Below, one piece after another: positions 50,682 through 60,748 of a stretch of DNA of 64,000 nt (the first letter of the stretch is position 1; each line of letters opens with the position of its first letter). This stretch comes from Avibacterium volantium (GTDB lineage Bacteria > Pseudomonadota > Gammaproteobacteria > Enterobacterales > Pasteurellaceae). Location: assembly GCF_900635775.1 (NCBI RefSeq), contig NZ_LR134167.1, positions 1,583,001-1,647,000 on the forward strand, written 5' to 3'. Below the pieces are notes generated by a model, which did not search any database, had not been told where the DNA came from, and saw only the letters and a list, made by a program, of their open reading frames with translations. Both the position numbers and the translations under genes were made by a program.

Positions 50682-52619
50682 TTAGAAGCTGCCTTTCAAG
50701 CCCACATATAAGGTGCGACCATATTGGCCATAGCCTGCAACGCTTTCATATTTTTTATCAAACAGATTATTCAAGTTCGCATACACATTTAAGTTTGACG
50801 TAACTTGATAATTCGCGCCAAGGCCAACCAAGGTGTAAGACGGCATTTTTACTCGTGAAGAAGCGTAAGTCGTTTCATCAAAGTAAGTATCAACGCGTTT
50901 ACCCACATAGTTTACATTCACATTCGTACCCAGTGCTTCAGTAATTTGATAGGCTAAACCTAAATTTGCCATATGTTTTGGACGGCGAAGTAAGGTTTGC
51001 CCTTTGCTATCTTTTGTTTGGGTATAAGTATAGTTGGCATAAGCGCTTAAATCATCGGTAATTTTGCCATTATAGGCAATTTCAACCCCTTTGATTTTAG
51101 TTGAACCATTCATATTTACCGCTTGTGAAACCCCACTAGGCAAATAAGCGGTACTAATAAAGTTTTTCACATTGCGCGCAAAATAAGTTACATCTAAGCT
51201 ATGGCGTTTATCTGTGGTTTCAAAAAGCAAACCAATATCCCCACCTTTGCTTTTTTCAGGCTTAAGGTTTGGATTAGGTAAAAATGTGCCGTTGTAACCA
51301 TAAAACTCAGTGATTGTTGGATTTTGAATGGCTGTACCAAAACTTGCGTGTGCTTTCACATTCGGCAATAAGCGATAAGTTCCCGCAATACGTCCAGTGA
51401 AGCTATTATCATAATGATTGCTATCGGTATAACGTCCACTTAGGCTTAAGCTATGCTCATTTTCACTGAACAGACGATATTCCGCCGCTACGCTTTTCTC
51501 GGTTAAATGCTTTTTACGGTTAGCCGAAGAACCAAAATCATAGGTAGAACGTTGATACTCTGTAAGCAAACTCAACGCTTGTTGCAACTCACCTTCTCGA
51601 TCAAAATTAATGTCTAACTGATAGTTTGCATTTAGCTTTTTGGCATCATAACCACTTGCCCACGAACCAAGTGTATCGCTGTCGGTTTTTTGATGACTAA
51701 CGCTTGCTTTGTGCTTAAACAACTCTTTTTCCGAGCCAACATAACCGCTTAATTTAAAGGTGGTTTCACGAGTGTGGGTATAATCATCAAAGGCTGTTTC
51801 TGCGGCATAACTATTATCAAAATGTGCTGTTTGGCTAAAATGGCTAGCTAAAAAATCAATACCTTTTTCGCCGTCATCATAGCCCACACGCAATGATAAC
51901 GCATCACGATGGAATTTATCTCGCTCTTTTGCGCCGCCCGTACTCACGCGGCTGCCATCTTCCGCTGTGTAATGGAAGCGATCTGAACTATAAGCTGAAA
52001 TGCCTTTTGTGCGATGGCTATCACCGTGCAAGCTATAATAAAAGCCGTTTTGCTGACCAGAAAGAGTCAGTGAGCCGTCATAAGTGCCTTTTGAACCTGT
52101 GCCTAAATCAAAGTCCACATTAAAGGGTTTATCCTTATAAAGCCCGCTTTTCGTGGTGATATAAACCACACCGCCCATTGCATCACTACCCCATAATGCC
52201 GATTGTTCACCACGCAACACTTCAATGCGATCAATATTGCTTAGGCTTAATCCACCGAAATCATAGCCATAACCTGACACAGGATTAACTTTCACGCCGT
52301 CAATAATCACCGCAGTGTGATTTGGATCTGCGCCACGCAGATAAAGGCTAGTTAATGTACCGCGTCCGCCTGATGCACCCAATGCCACGCTTGGCACGGT
52401 TTTTAATACATCAGAAACATAGTTGGCGTTGCGTTCAGCGAAATCTTTTTCGGTTAAAACCGTTACTGATGACGCCGTTTGCTCTTCGCTTACAGGCTCG
52501 GCATAAGCGGAATAAACATAAATTGGTGCGAGCTGTTCGCTTTGTGCTGCATTTTCTATGGCATAAAGTGCGGTAGAAAATGAGAGCAAAATTGCTGTGG
52601 TGATAATATTTTTTTGCAT
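50682..52619 (-). CDS. btuB: BtuB-like TonB-dependent outer-membrane receptor
   Basis: 645 aa. Signal peptide cleaved near ALYA, TonB-box-like stretch (APIYVYSA), plug domain (about 40-165, with VLRGEQSALWGSDAMGGVVYI split), then a 22-strand barrel ending in Phe (YVGLKGSF). The overall form is the BtuB subgroup (about 610-650 aa). With metH and the FecCD-type importer, vitamin B12 is the most likely ligand; the lack of a cobalamin riboswitch keeps iron or heme open. Confidence 0.85.
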   Translation of the reverse strand: MQKNIITTAILLSFSTALYAIENAAQSEQLAPIYVYSAYAEPVSEEQTASSVTVLTEKDFAERNANYVSDVLKTVPSVALGASGGRGTLTSLYLRGADPNHTAVIIDGVKVNPVSGYGYDFGGLSLSNIDRIEVLRGEQSALWGSDAMGGVVYITTKSGLYKDKPFNVDFDLGTGSKGTYDGSLTLSGQQNGFYYSLHGDSHRTKGISAYSSDRFHYTAEDGSRVSTGGAKERDKFHRDALSLRVGYDDGEKGIDFLASHFSQTAHFDNSYAAETAFDDYTHTRETTFKLSGYVGSEKELFKHKASVSHQKTDSDTLGSWASGYDAKKLNANYQLDINFDREGELQQALSLLTEYQRSTYDFGSSANRKKHLTEKSVAAEYRLFSENEHSLSLSGRYTDSNHYDNSFTGRIAGTYRLLPNVKAHASFGTAIQNPTITEFYGYNGTFLPNPNLKPEKSKGGDIGLLFETTDKRHSLDVTYFARNVKNFISTAYLPSGVSQAVNMNGSTKIKGVEIAYNGKITDDLSAYANYTYTQTKDSKGQTLLRRPKHMANLGLAYQITEALGTNVNVNYVGKRVDTYFDETTYASSRVKMPSYTLVGLGANYQVTSNLNVYANLNNLFDKKYESVAGYGQYGRTLYVGLKGSF

Positions 52620-52643
52620 TGTCTTTCCTTTCTATATAAAAAT

Positions 52644-52665
52644 GGCGCTATTTTGACATAGCACC
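52644..52665 (-). promoter_or_regulatory. hairpin in the btuB leader
   Basis: On the minus strand GGTGCTAT-GTCAAA-ATAGCGCC, followed by ATTTTTATATAG, ends about 25 nt before the ATG. It looks like a short terminator-like hairpin and could be an attenuator. Confidence 0.45.
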
Positions 52666-52700
52666 ATTGGGTTCGCAAATCTGAATTATTCATCATAAAA

Positions 52701-52715
52701 ATGAATACTATTCAT
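52701..52715 (-). promoter_or_regulatory. palindrome upstream of btuB (operator candidate)
   Basis: ATGAATA-C-TATTCAT is a perfect 7-1-7 inverted repeat about 85 nt upstream of btuB, followed by a related GAATTATTC. The 7-1-7 form is like Fur boxes, although the bases differ from the TGATAAT consensus. Confidence 0.45.
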
Positions 52716-52773
52716 CTCTACGTTTTCATTGTTATAAAAAATCACAAAAAACTGACCGCACTTTAAAAATGGC

Positions 52774-53646
52774 CTATTGCTTCAAGATTGATCTTAACGC
52801 CGTCCCAATTTCTGCAAGGCTTTTTACGGTGGTTACGCCTGCTTGTTGGAGGGCTTGGATTTTTTCATCGGCGGTGCCTTTTCCGCCGCTGATAATCGCG
52901 CCTGCGTGTCCCATTCGTTTACCTTTTGGTGCGGTAATACCAGCAATGTACGCCACCACAGGTTTAGTTATGTTATGACGGATAAACTCTGCTGCTTCTT
53001 CTTCCGCGCTGCCACCGATTTCGCCAATCATCACGATGGCTTCTGTTTCGGGATCTTGTTGGAAGCGTTTGAGAATATCAATAAAACTTGAACCGGGGAT
53101 TGGATCGCCGCCAATGCCAACGCAGGTGGATTGTCCAAAGCCCTCATCGGTGGTTTGTTTAACCGCTTCATAGGTTAATGTGCCTGAGCGAGAAACAATG
53201 CCGATACGCCCTTTTTTATGAATATTGCCTGGCATTATGCCGATTTTACATTCTTCAGGAGTGATAATTCCGGGGCAGTTTGGCCCGATCATCACTACGC
53301 CCGTCTCATTCAGTTTTTGTTTCACTTGTAGCATATCCAACGTAGGAATGCCCTCGGTGATACAGACGATTAAGGATAATCCTGCATTAATCGCTTCAAA
53401 AATGGCATCTTTACAAAATGGCGCTGGAACGTAAATCACGCTTGCTGTTGCACCGGTTTGTTCAACGGCTTCGCGCACGGTGTTAAACACTGGCAAGCCT
53501 AAATGGGTTGTACCGCCTTTCCCTGGGGAAACACCACCTACCAATTTTGTGCCATAAGCAAGGGCTTGTTCTGAATGAAATGTGCCTTGTCCGCCAGTGA
53601 AGCCTTGGCAAATCACTTTGGTATCTTTGTTCACTAAAATTGACAT
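52774..53646 (-). CDS. sucD: SucD, succinyl-CoA synthetase alpha subunit
   Basis: 290 aa. CoA-binding domain with [15 protein letters not shown], and the active-site His in [17 protein letters not shown] (about residue 246). Starts 1 nt after sucC. A single USS lies past the stop. Confidence 0.96.
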   Translation of the reverse strand: MSILVNKDTKVICQGFTGGQGTFHSEQALAYGTKLVGGVSPGKGGTTHLGLPVFNTVREAVEQTGATASVIYVPAPFCKDAIFEAINAGLSLIVCITEGIPTLDMLQVKQKLNETGVVMIGPNCPGIITPEECKIGIMPGNIHKKGRIGIVSRSGTLTYEAVKQTTDEGFGQSTCVGIGGDPIPGSSFIDILKRFQQDPETEAIVMIGEIGGSAEEEAAEFIRHNITKPVVAYIAGITAPKGKRMGHAGAIISGGKGTADEKIQALQQAGVTTVKSLAEIGTALRSILKQ

Positions 53647-53647
53647 T

Positions 53648-54814
53648 TTATTCTCCCTTTGCTGCTTTCACGACTTCGCTTGCCGCTTGTTGTAAACTTT
53701 GTGCTGAAATAATGTTGGTATCACTTTCTGCCAGCATTGCACGGCCTAACTCCGCATTGGTTCCCTCTAAACGCACCACCACAGGTACATTTACGCCCAC
53801 TTCTTTACTGGCTGCGATAATGCCTTCGGCGATGAGATCACAACGTACAATGCCACCAAAAATATTAACTAAAATAGCTTTCACCGAAGGATCGGTTAAG
53901 ATGATTTTAAAGGCTTCTGCCACACGTTCTTTGGTTGCACCGCCGCCCACGTCAAGGAAGTTGGCTGGCTGTCCGCCGTATAATTTCACAATATCCATTG
54001 TTCCCATTGCTAGCCCTGCGCCATTAACCATACAGCCAATGTTGCCATCTAAGGCAACATAGTTGAGATTCCATTTTTCTGCTTGGGCTTCACGAGGATC
54101 TTCTTGGCTCAGATCGCGCATTGCAAGCAAATCTGGGTGGCGATATAAGGCATTGCTGTCCACCACCACTTTGGCATCAAGACAATCAAGATCGCCATTG
54201 TCTAAAATCACCAATGGATTCACTTCTAATAATGCCAGATCTTTTTCAATAAATAAGCGGCTGAGCTGACAAAATAGATCAGTAAATTGCTTGATTTGTT
54301 TGCCCTCTAAGCCGAGTTTAAAAGCTAATTCTCTGCCTTGATATGGCATTCCGCCAACCAATAAATCAATGCTGGTGCGATGTAATAAGTGCGGTGTTTT
54401 TTCCGCCACTTCTTCAATATTCACGCCACCTTCTGTGGAAACCATAAAGACAATTTGTTGCGAGCTACGATCGACAATAGCGCTGAGATACAGCTCTTTT
54501 TTAACCGCCACGCAACCTGTTACATAAATTTGATTGATAGGCTGCCCTTTGGCATCGGTTTGAAAGGTAATCAAACGCTTGCCTAAAAATTTGTCAAAAA
54601 ACGCCCGCACTTCTTGTTCTGAGCTAACCACTTGCACGCCGCCCGCTTTGCCACGTCCGCCTGCGTGAACTTGGCATTTCAGCACCCATTTTGAGCCACC
54701 TAATTTTTTGATGGCTTCTAATCCTTGTTCTAGAGTTTCGCACGCATAGCCCTCACCAACAGGCAAGCCGTATTGGGCGAAAAGTTGTTTTGCTTGATAT
54801 TCGTGTAAATTCAT
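53648..54814 (-). CDS. sucC: SucC, succinyl-CoA synthetase beta subunit
   Basis: 388 aa, exactly the E. coli length when started at 54814 ([12 protein letters not shown]). ATP-grasp domain (about 1-240; [15 protein letters not shown]) and a C-terminal CoA-ligase domain ([16 protein letters not shown]). The longer upstream frame has no family match. Confidence 0.96.
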   Translation of the reverse strand: MNLHEYQAKQLFAQYGLPVGEGYACETLEQGLEAIKKLGGSKWVLKCQVHAGGRGKAGGVQVVSSEQEVRAFFDKFLGKRLITFQTDAKGQPINQIYVTGCVAVKKELYLSAIVDRSSQQIVFMVSTEGGVNIEEVAEKTPHLLHRTSIDLLVGGMPYQGRELAFKLGLEGKQIKQFTDLFCQLSRLFIEKDLALLEVNPLVILDNGDLDCLDAKVVVDSNALYRHPDLLAMRDLSQEDPREAQAEKWNLNYVALDGNIGCMVNGAGLAMGTMDIVKLYGGQPANFLDVGGGATKERVAEAFKIILTDPSVKAILVNIFGGIVRCDLIAEGIIAASKEVGVNVPVVVRLEGTNAELGRAMLAESDTNIISAQSLQQAASEVVKAAKGE

Positions 54815-54877
54815 AGATTTATCTTTCTCCCTTTTATCGCTATATGCTTCATCATATCCGCATATCAATGAATAAAA

Positions 54878-54903
54878 ATAAGGCGATAAGATCCCTTATC
54901 GCC
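54878..54903 (-). terminator. terminator between sucB and sucC
   Basis: GGCGATAAG (54882-54890) and CTTATCGCC (54895-54903) form a 9-bp stem, followed on the minus strand by TTATTTTTATT. It follows the sucB stop and would partly separate sucAB from sucCD. Confidence 0.75.
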
Positions 54904-54914
54904 CTATGTTAAGA

Positions 54915-56150
54915 CTACACTTCTAATAATAAACGCGTTGGATCTTCCAACATTTCTTTAATGGTGACTAAGAAACCCACACTTTCACGTCCGTCAATTA
55001 AGCGGTGATCGTAAGAAAGAGCAAGATACATCATTGGGCGAATCACCACTTCACCATTCACTGCCACTGGACGATCTTTAATGGCGTGCATACCTAAAAT
55101 CGCACTTTGTGGAGGGTTGATGATTGGTGTGGACATCAGTGATCCAAACACACCGCCGTTAGTAATCGTGAAGTTTCCACCAGTGAGATCTTCCACCGTT
55201 AATTTACCATCACGACCTTTTTCTGCTAATACTTTGATTTGCTTTTCAATTTCCGCCATACTCAGCTTATCGCAATTGCGTAACACTGGGGTGACCAAAC
55301 CGCGTGGGGTGGAAACGGCAATGCTGATGTCGAAATAGTTGTGATACACAATGTCATCACCGTCAATAGACGCATTCACTTCTGGATAGCGTTTTAATGC
55401 TTCCACTACGGCTTTCACATAGAAAGACATAAAGCCTAAGCGAGTATCGTGAGATTTCTCAAATTTCTCTGCATACTTTTTACGCAACTGCATAATCGGT
55501 TGCATATCCACTTCGTTGAAGGTAGTAAGCATTGCCGTGCTGTTTTTCGCTTCTAATAAACGCTCTGCCACGCGCTTACGCAAACGGGTCATTGGCACAC
55601 GTTTTTCATCACGCCCTGATATATTTAATGCCGGTGCTTCAGGCGCTTGTGGCTGAGATTGCGCTTGCGCGGTTTTTTGCGCCGCTTTTTGTGCTACAGT
55701 GCGTTCAATGTCTTCACGCGTGATGCGTCCGCCCACGCCAGTACCTTGCACTTCTTCTGCTTTAAGATCGTTTTCTGCCAATAAACGGCGTGCCGCTGGG
55801 CTAACTACATCGGCGTTAGTCGGTTCTGATGTTAAGTTGGCTAAATGACGATCCGCTGGCGTGCTTTCCACTTTTTGTACGCTTTCTTTGGTGGCATTGC
55901 CTGCCGCCGCTAAGGCTGAAACTTTACCTAACACTTGGTTGCTAATCACCGTTGCTCCCTCGGCTTCGATGATGCTTTCTAGCACACCATCAGCAACCGC
56001 TGGCACTTCAAGCACGACTTTGTCGGTTTCAATTTCGACTAAAACTTCATCACGTTTTACTTCATCGCCCACTTTTTTATGCCAAGTGGCAACCGTTGCA
56101 TCTGCCACAGATTCAGGTAGCACGGGAGTTAAAATCTCAAAATCGCTCAT
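54915..56150 (-). CDS. sucB: SucB, dihydrolipoyl succinyltransferase (E2)
   Basis: E2 core of 2-oxoglutarate dehydrogenase, 411 aa. One lipoyl domain with the lipoylated Lys in [10 protein letters not shown] (about residue 43), peripheral-subunit-binding domain (about 110-150, [12 protein letters not shown]), Ala/Gln/Pro linker, and catalytic domain with [11 protein letters not shown] near the C-terminus. Confidence 0.96.
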   Translation of the reverse strand: MSDFEILTPVLPESVADATVATWHKKVGDEVKRDEVLVEIETDKVVLEVPAVADGVLESIIEAEGATVISNQVLGKVSALAAAGNATKESVQKVESTPADRHLANLTSEPTNADVVSPAARRLLAENDLKAEEVQGTGVGGRITREDIERTVAQKAAQKTAQAQSQPQAPEAPALNISGRDEKRVPMTRLRKRVAERLLEAKNSTAMLTTFNEVDMQPIMQLRKKYAEKFEKSHDTRLGFMSFYVKAVVEALKRYPEVNASIDGDDIVYHNYFDISIAVSTPRGLVTPVLRNCDKLSMAEIEKQIKVLAEKGRDGKLTVEDLTGGNFTITNGGVFGSLMSTPIINPPQSAILGMHAIKDRPVAVNGEVVIRPMMYLALSYDHRLIDGRESVGFLVTIKEMLEDPTRLLLEV

Positions 56151-56197
56151 TTTTCTGTTCCTTCTTTGGTTTGCGTTTTATTTGCATTCGGTTGTAC

Positions 56198-56227
56198 AAA
56201 AGTGCGGTGATTTTTGACCGCACTTTT
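56198..56227 (-). terminator. USS-pair hairpin between sucA and sucB
   Basis: AAAAGTGCGGT (56198-56208) and ACCGCACTTTT (56217-56227), 11-bp stem with an 8-nt loop, 10 nt past the sucA stop. Within an operon it probably tunes rather than ends transcription. Confidence 0.65.
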
Positions 56228-56237
56228 TGCTTACAAA

Positions 56238-59033
56238 TTATTCTAAAGCCTCATTCACTAAGGCGCGTTGCTGCTCATTATGTAACGACATATAGCCCAC
56301 CGCTGGCGATGCTGAAGCCGGTCTGCCCACATAACGCAGTTTGCCATGTTCTGGCAATGAACTGACAAAGTTATGTTGGCTACAATACCACGCACCTTGG
56401 TTTTGCGGTTCTTCTTGACACCATACATAATCAGTAACCTGATGATAAGGGGCAAGCGCCGCTTTCATTTCTTCGTGCGGATAAGGATAAAGCTGTTCCA
56501 CGCGCACAATCGCCACATCGGTTTGGTTATTTTTGCGGCGTTGTTCTAATAAATCGTAATACACTTTACCCGAACACATTACCACACGTTTCACTTGTTT
56601 TGGATCGAGCTTGTCAATTTCGCCAATCACGTTTTGATAAGTGCCGTTTACCAACTCTTCTTTGCTGGACACCGCAAGTGGGTGGCGCAGTAAGGATTTT
56701 GGTGTGATCACAATCAATGGACGGCGCACTTTACGCAACATTTGGCGGCGTAATAAATGATAAATTTGTGCTGGAGTTGATGGCACGCAAACTTGCATAT
56801 TTTGTTGCGCACAAAGCTGTAAATAACGCTCTAAACGGGCAGATGAATGCTCTGGCCCTTGCCCTTCATAGCCGTGAGGTAATAGCATCACTAAACCACA
56901 CATTCTGCCCCATTTTTGTTCGCCTGAGCTGATAAATTGGTCAATCACCACTTGCGCGACGTTGGCGAAATCACCGAATTGTGCTTCCCAAATGGTGAGC
57001 GTTTTTGGTGTCGCTGTGGCATAGCCATATTCATAAGCCAGCACCGCTTCTTCTGAAAGCACGGAATCCCACACTTCAAAATGCCCTTGCTGATTGTGCA
57101 AATGGGTAAGTGGGGTATAAATTGTGGCATCTTTTTGGCTATGTAAAACAGAATGACGGTGGAAGAATGTGCCACGCCCTGCGTCTTCACCAGATAAGCG
57201 AACGTTATAGCCTTCGTCCAACAAGGTGGCGTAAGCCATTGTTTCTGCCATTCCCCAATCAAATGGTTTTTCGCCTTTTGCCATTAGACGGCGATCATCA
57301 TAGATTTTTTTCACCCGTGAATGAAGTGGGTGATTTTCTGGATATTCACAAACTTTGAGAGCTAAATCGGTGAAACGTTGTTCATCAAAACTGCCTTCAT
57401 AATCTGACCATTCTTGGCTGAGGAATTTCATCCAATCAGAGGCTTCCACATCGCGTTCGCGCCATTCAGGTACAACACAATCACCATTATCTAAGGCATC
57501 ACGATAATCATTCATTAACGCTAAACTGTAAGCCTCATCAATCACATTATCAGCAATTAAGCGATCGGCATACACTTTGCGTGGAGTTGGATGGCGCTTA
57601 ATGCGCTCATACATTAACGGCTGGGTAACCGAAGGTTCATCGGCTTCGTTATGTCCGTGACGACGATAAGAAACGAGATCGATAAAAATATCACGCTTGA
57701 ATTTGGTTCTAAATTCCACCGCCATTTGTGCCGCATACGCCACGGCTTCAGGATCATCACCATTCACGTGAATAACTGGCGCTTCGATCATTTTCGCAAT
57801 ATCGGTACTGTATTCAGTAGAACGGGTATCGTGCGGATTCGAGGTGGTGAAACCGATTTGGTTGTTGATCACGATACGAATCGTCCCGCCTACGCTATAA
57901 CCACGGGTTGCCGACATATTCAATGTTTCTTGCACCACGCCCTGCCCTGCTACTGCGGAATCACCGTGTACCGTAATCGGCAACACTTGCGAGCGTTCTA
58001 CATCGTTAATACGGGTTTGTCTAGCACGCACTGAACCCAGTACCACTGGGTTTACAATTTCTAAGTGAGATGGGTTAAACGCAAGCGCTAAATGCACTAA
58101 GCCATCATTGGTCATAAAATCAGAAGAAAAACCTTGGTGATATTTCACATCACCCGTTCCGTTACCCTGATGTTTTCCTGCAAATTCATCAAATAATTCC
58201 GCCGGTTTTTTGCCTAGCACGTTCACCAATAAATTCAAACGTCCACGGTGTGCCATTCCCATTACAATTTCTTTAATGCCGTTTTTGGGCCCTTGACGGA
58301 TAATTTCTTTCATTAGCAAGATAAACGCATCACTGCCTTCAAGAGAAAAACGTTTTGCCCCTGGGAATTTTGCCCCAAGATAGCGTTCTAAACCGTCTGC
58401 GGCGGTGAGTTCTTCAAGGAATTTAAGCTGTTCTTGTTTGCTAAATAAAGGTTGATTTAACCAATTTTCTAACTTTTTCTGTAACCAAGTTCTTGCTTCC
58501 AGATCATTAACGTGCATAAACTCTAAGCCGATCGTACCACAATAAGTGTTTTTTAATGACGTGGTTAGTTCACGTAAGCTAATTTGTTCTTTGTTGTAAA
58601 CATAGCCACCTATATCAAACACTTCATCAAGATCGGCATCACTAAAACCATAGAATTTATAATCTAAAGTTGGTGCATCCATACGCTGCCAAATTTTTAG
58701 TGGGTCAAGATCAGCGTGCAAATGTCCACGGTTACGGTGCGCATTCACCCATTGTAATACTTTAACTAATCTTGCACTCACTTTAGGATCAATGACACTT
58801 ACCCCATCAGCACCATTATCACGTGCTAAACGTTTAAAATATTGACGAATTGGGGTGTGCGCTTGCTCAACTTCAGTGTGTTTTGGCAATGTATTAAAAA
58901 TTTGTTGCCAGCTTTCATCGACAGAATGGGGATCTTGGAGATAGTTTTCATAAAGTTCTTCAATATAAGATTGGTTTGCTCCGTTTAAAGAGCTAGAGGC
59001 TAACCATTCACTGATTGGGCTCATTTGTTTCAT
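56238..59033 (-). CDS. sucA: SucA, 2-oxoglutarate dehydrogenase E1
   Basis: Thiamine-diphosphate E1 subunit, 931 aa (E. coli 933). The start at 59033 is preceded by AGGTGA and gives the N-terminal SucB/E3-binding segment (SPISEWLASSSLNGANQSYIEE split). TPP-binding region with GMAHRGRLN, GDSAVAGQGVVQE and NNQIGFTTS. Divergent from gltA. Confidence 0.96.
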   Translation of the reverse strand: MKQMSPISEWLASSSLNGANQSYIEELYENYLQDPHSVDESWQQIFNTLPKHTEVEQAHTPIRQYFKRLARDNGADGVSVIDPKVSARLVKVLQWVNAHRNRGHLHADLDPLKIWQRMDAPTLDYKFYGFSDADLDEVFDIGGYVYNKEQISLRELTTSLKNTYCGTIGLEFMHVNDLEARTWLQKKLENWLNQPLFSKQEQLKFLEELTAADGLERYLGAKFPGAKRFSLEGSDAFILLMKEIIRQGPKNGIKEIVMGMAHRGRLNLLVNVLGKKPAELFDEFAGKHQGNGTGDVKYHQGFSSDFMTNDGLVHLALAFNPSHLEIVNPVVLGSVRARQTRINDVERSQVLPITVHGDSAVAGQGVVQETLNMSATRGYSVGGTIRIVINNQIGFTTSNPHDTRSTEYSTDIAKMIEAPVIHVNGDDPEAVAYAAQMAVEFRTKFKRDIFIDLVSYRRHGHNEADEPSVTQPLMYERIKRHPTPRKVYADRLIADNVIDEAYSLALMNDYRDALDNGDCVVPEWRERDVEASDWMKFLSQEWSDYEGSFDEQRFTDLALKVCEYPENHPLHSRVKKIYDDRRLMAKGEKPFDWGMAETMAYATLLDEGYNVRLSGEDAGRGTFFHRHSVLHSQKDATIYTPLTHLHNQQGHFEVWDSVLSEEAVLAYEYGYATATPKTLTIWEAQFGDFANVAQVVIDQFISSGEQKWGRMCGLVMLLPHGYEGQGPEHSSARLERYLQLCAQQNMQVCVPSTPAQIYHLLRRQMLRKVRRPLIVITPKSLLRHPLAVSSKEELVNGTYQNVIGEIDKLDPKQVKRVVMCSGKVYYDLLEQRRKNNQTDVAIVRVEQLYPYPHEEMKAALAPYHQVTDYVWCQEEPQNQGAWYCSQHNFVSSLPEHGKLRYVGRPASASPAVGYMSLHNEQQRALVNEALE

Positions 59034-59408
59034 TAAAATCACCTGATTTGATTTATTAAACATACACAATAGAGTGAGAATTTTTCTATTATACATAGGT
59101 TTATACAACAAAACCGCTATGTTTTCACGTTCTCTATTTTGCTGATTAGTTTAAAAACAAATTGCCAAAATAAGCAACTGTTCCACTTAACAAAACATTA
59201 ACATTTTTTTCATTTTTTGATCTTTATCTCATTTTTGAAAAAATAACATTTTTTTAACAGGATTTTTTTGCTAATTATAAAGACAGTTTAGAGAGAAAAG
59301 GTTATAGTGAAGTGAAAAACAATTCTAAAATCATTTATACACAACTATACACAACATTATTAGACAACTAACTTCATACTCAACCAGATAACTACAAGAG
59401 GAGTGTTT
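59034..59408. promoter_or_regulatory. sucA-gltA divergent control region
   Basis: AT-rich, 375 nt. Two direct copies of TTAAC spaced 11 bp (59187-59191 and 59198-59202), with further TTAAC at 59254-59258, resemble ArcA-box arrays that control TCA genes. The gltA side carries ACACAAC twice (near 59337-59345 and 59349-59357). Confidence 0.5.
59349..59357 (+). promoter_or_regulatory. candidate GcvB-binding site in the gltA leader
   Basis: ACACAACAT is perfectly complementary to ATGTTGTGT of GcvB (20361-20369) and is 52 nt upstream of the gltA ATG; a shorter ACACAAC lies just before it. Confidence 0.4.
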
Positions 59409-60698
59409 ATGAGCGAATTAAGCGCAAAATTAACATTAAGTGATGGACGTGAACTGGAACTGCCTGTAAGACAAGGTACTTTAGGTTATGACGTTGTTGA
59501 TGTGCAATCATTAGTCAAAAATAAACTTTTTACCTTTGACCCTGGGTTTATGTCCACCGCATCTTGCGTTTCAGAGATAACCTACATTGATGGCGATGAG
59601 GGCGTTTTATTACACCGTGGCTACCCGATTGATCAATTAGCAAAAAATGGAACTTATCTTGAAGTAGCACATTTATTACTGTTCGGTGAGCGCCCTAACA
59701 AGCAAGAATATGAGAATTTTGTTCAGTTGGTACGTAAACATACACTCGTTCACGAACAAATCTCCCGTTTCTTCCACGGTTTCCGTCGCGACTCTCACCC
59801 AATGGCAATAATGTGTGGGGTAAGCGGTGCATTAGCGGCGTTCTATCACGATTCCTTGGACATTAACGACATTGAACACCGTGAGATCACCGCAATTCGT
59901 CTGCTTGCCAAAATGCCAACCCTCGCGGCGATGTGTTATAAGTATTCGATTGGGCAACCTTTTATGTTCCCACAGAATCATCTTTCTTATTCAGGCAACT
60001 TTTTATATATGATGTTTGCCACCCCGTGTGAACCTTATGTGGTTAATCCTGTATTAGAACGCGCAATGGATCGTATTTTTATCTTGCACGCAGATCACGA
60101 ACAAAATGCATCTACCTCAACAGTGCGTACCGCTGCTTCATCAGGCGCTAACCCGTTTGCTTGTATCGCTGCGGGTATCGCTTCCTTATGGGGGCCTTCA
60201 CACGGTGGTGCAAATGAGGCTTGTATTAATATGCTTGAAGAAATCGGCACGATTGATCGTATTCCTGAATATATTGCGCGCGCGAAAGATAAAAACGATC
60301 CTTTCCGCTTAATGGGCTTTGGCCACCGCGTGTATAAAAATTATGACCCACGCGCGAAAGTAATGCGTCAAACCTGCCACGAAGTGCTAAAAGAGTTAAA
60401 TATTGATAACCCATTATTCGACGTGGCAATGGAACTAGAGCGTATCGCATTAAGCGATCAATACTTTATTGATCACAAGCTTTATCCAAATGTCGATTTC
60501 TATTCAGGCATTATTCTTAAAGCCATTGGCATTCCAACGTCAATGTTCACCGTTATCTTCGCACTGGCAAGAACCGTCGGCTGGATCGCCCACTGGAAAG
60601 AAATGTTCAAGCCAGGCAATATGAAAATCGTCCGCCCACGTCAGCTTTACACAGGCCACACAGAACGCCCATTTACGCCACTAGAGGGTAAGGAATAA
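59409..60698 (+). CDS. gltA: GltA, citrate synthase (type II)
   Basis: Condenses acetyl-CoA and oxaloacetate. 429 aa (E. coli 427), the hexameric NADH-sensitive type by length. The start at 59409 has GGAG 6 nt upstream. Catalytic residues lie in [13 protein letters not shown] (His), [13 protein letters not shown] (His) and the Asp in [10 protein letters not shown]. Its presence, with sucABCD, gives this organism an oxidative TCA branch that H. influenzae lacks at gltA. Confidence 0.96.
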   Translation: MSELSAKLTLSDGRELELPVRQGTLGYDVVDVQSLVKNKLFTFDPGFMSTASCVSEITYIDGDEGVLLHRGYPIDQLAKNGTYLEVAHLLLFGERPNKQEYENFVQLVRKHTLVHEQISRFFHGFRRDSHPMAIMCGVSGALAAFYHDSLDINDIEHREITAIRLLAKMPTLAAMCYKYSIGQPFMFPQNHLSYSGNFLYMMFATPCEPYVVNPVLERAMDRIFILHADHEQNASTSTVRTAASSGANPFACIAAGIASLWGPSHGGANEACINMLEEIGTIDRIPEYIARAKDKNDPFRLMGFGHRVYKNYDPRAKVMRQTCHEVLKELNIDNPLFDVAMELERIALSDQYFIDHKLYPNVDFYSGIILKAIGIPTSMFTVIFALARTVGWIAHWKEMFKPGNMKIVRPRQLYTGHTERPFTPLEGKE

Positions 60699-60705
60699 AA
60701 TCTAT

Positions 60706-60740
60706 AAAAAAAGACCGCACTTAAAGTGTGGTCTTTTTTT
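60706..60740. terminator. bidirectional terminator between gltA and the ComEA-like gene
   Basis: AAAAAAAGACCGCACTT (60706-60722) and AAGTGTGGTCTTTTTTT (60724-60740), a long stem with one G-U pair. One arm matches the USS at all but one base. Confidence 0.85.
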
Positions 60741-60748
60741 GCAAGTTT

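Noticed and set aside
52620..52773. cobalamin riboswitch before btuB
   Set aside because: The leader is about 150 nt and has no B12-box-like conserved segment; only a short hairpin and a palindrome were found.
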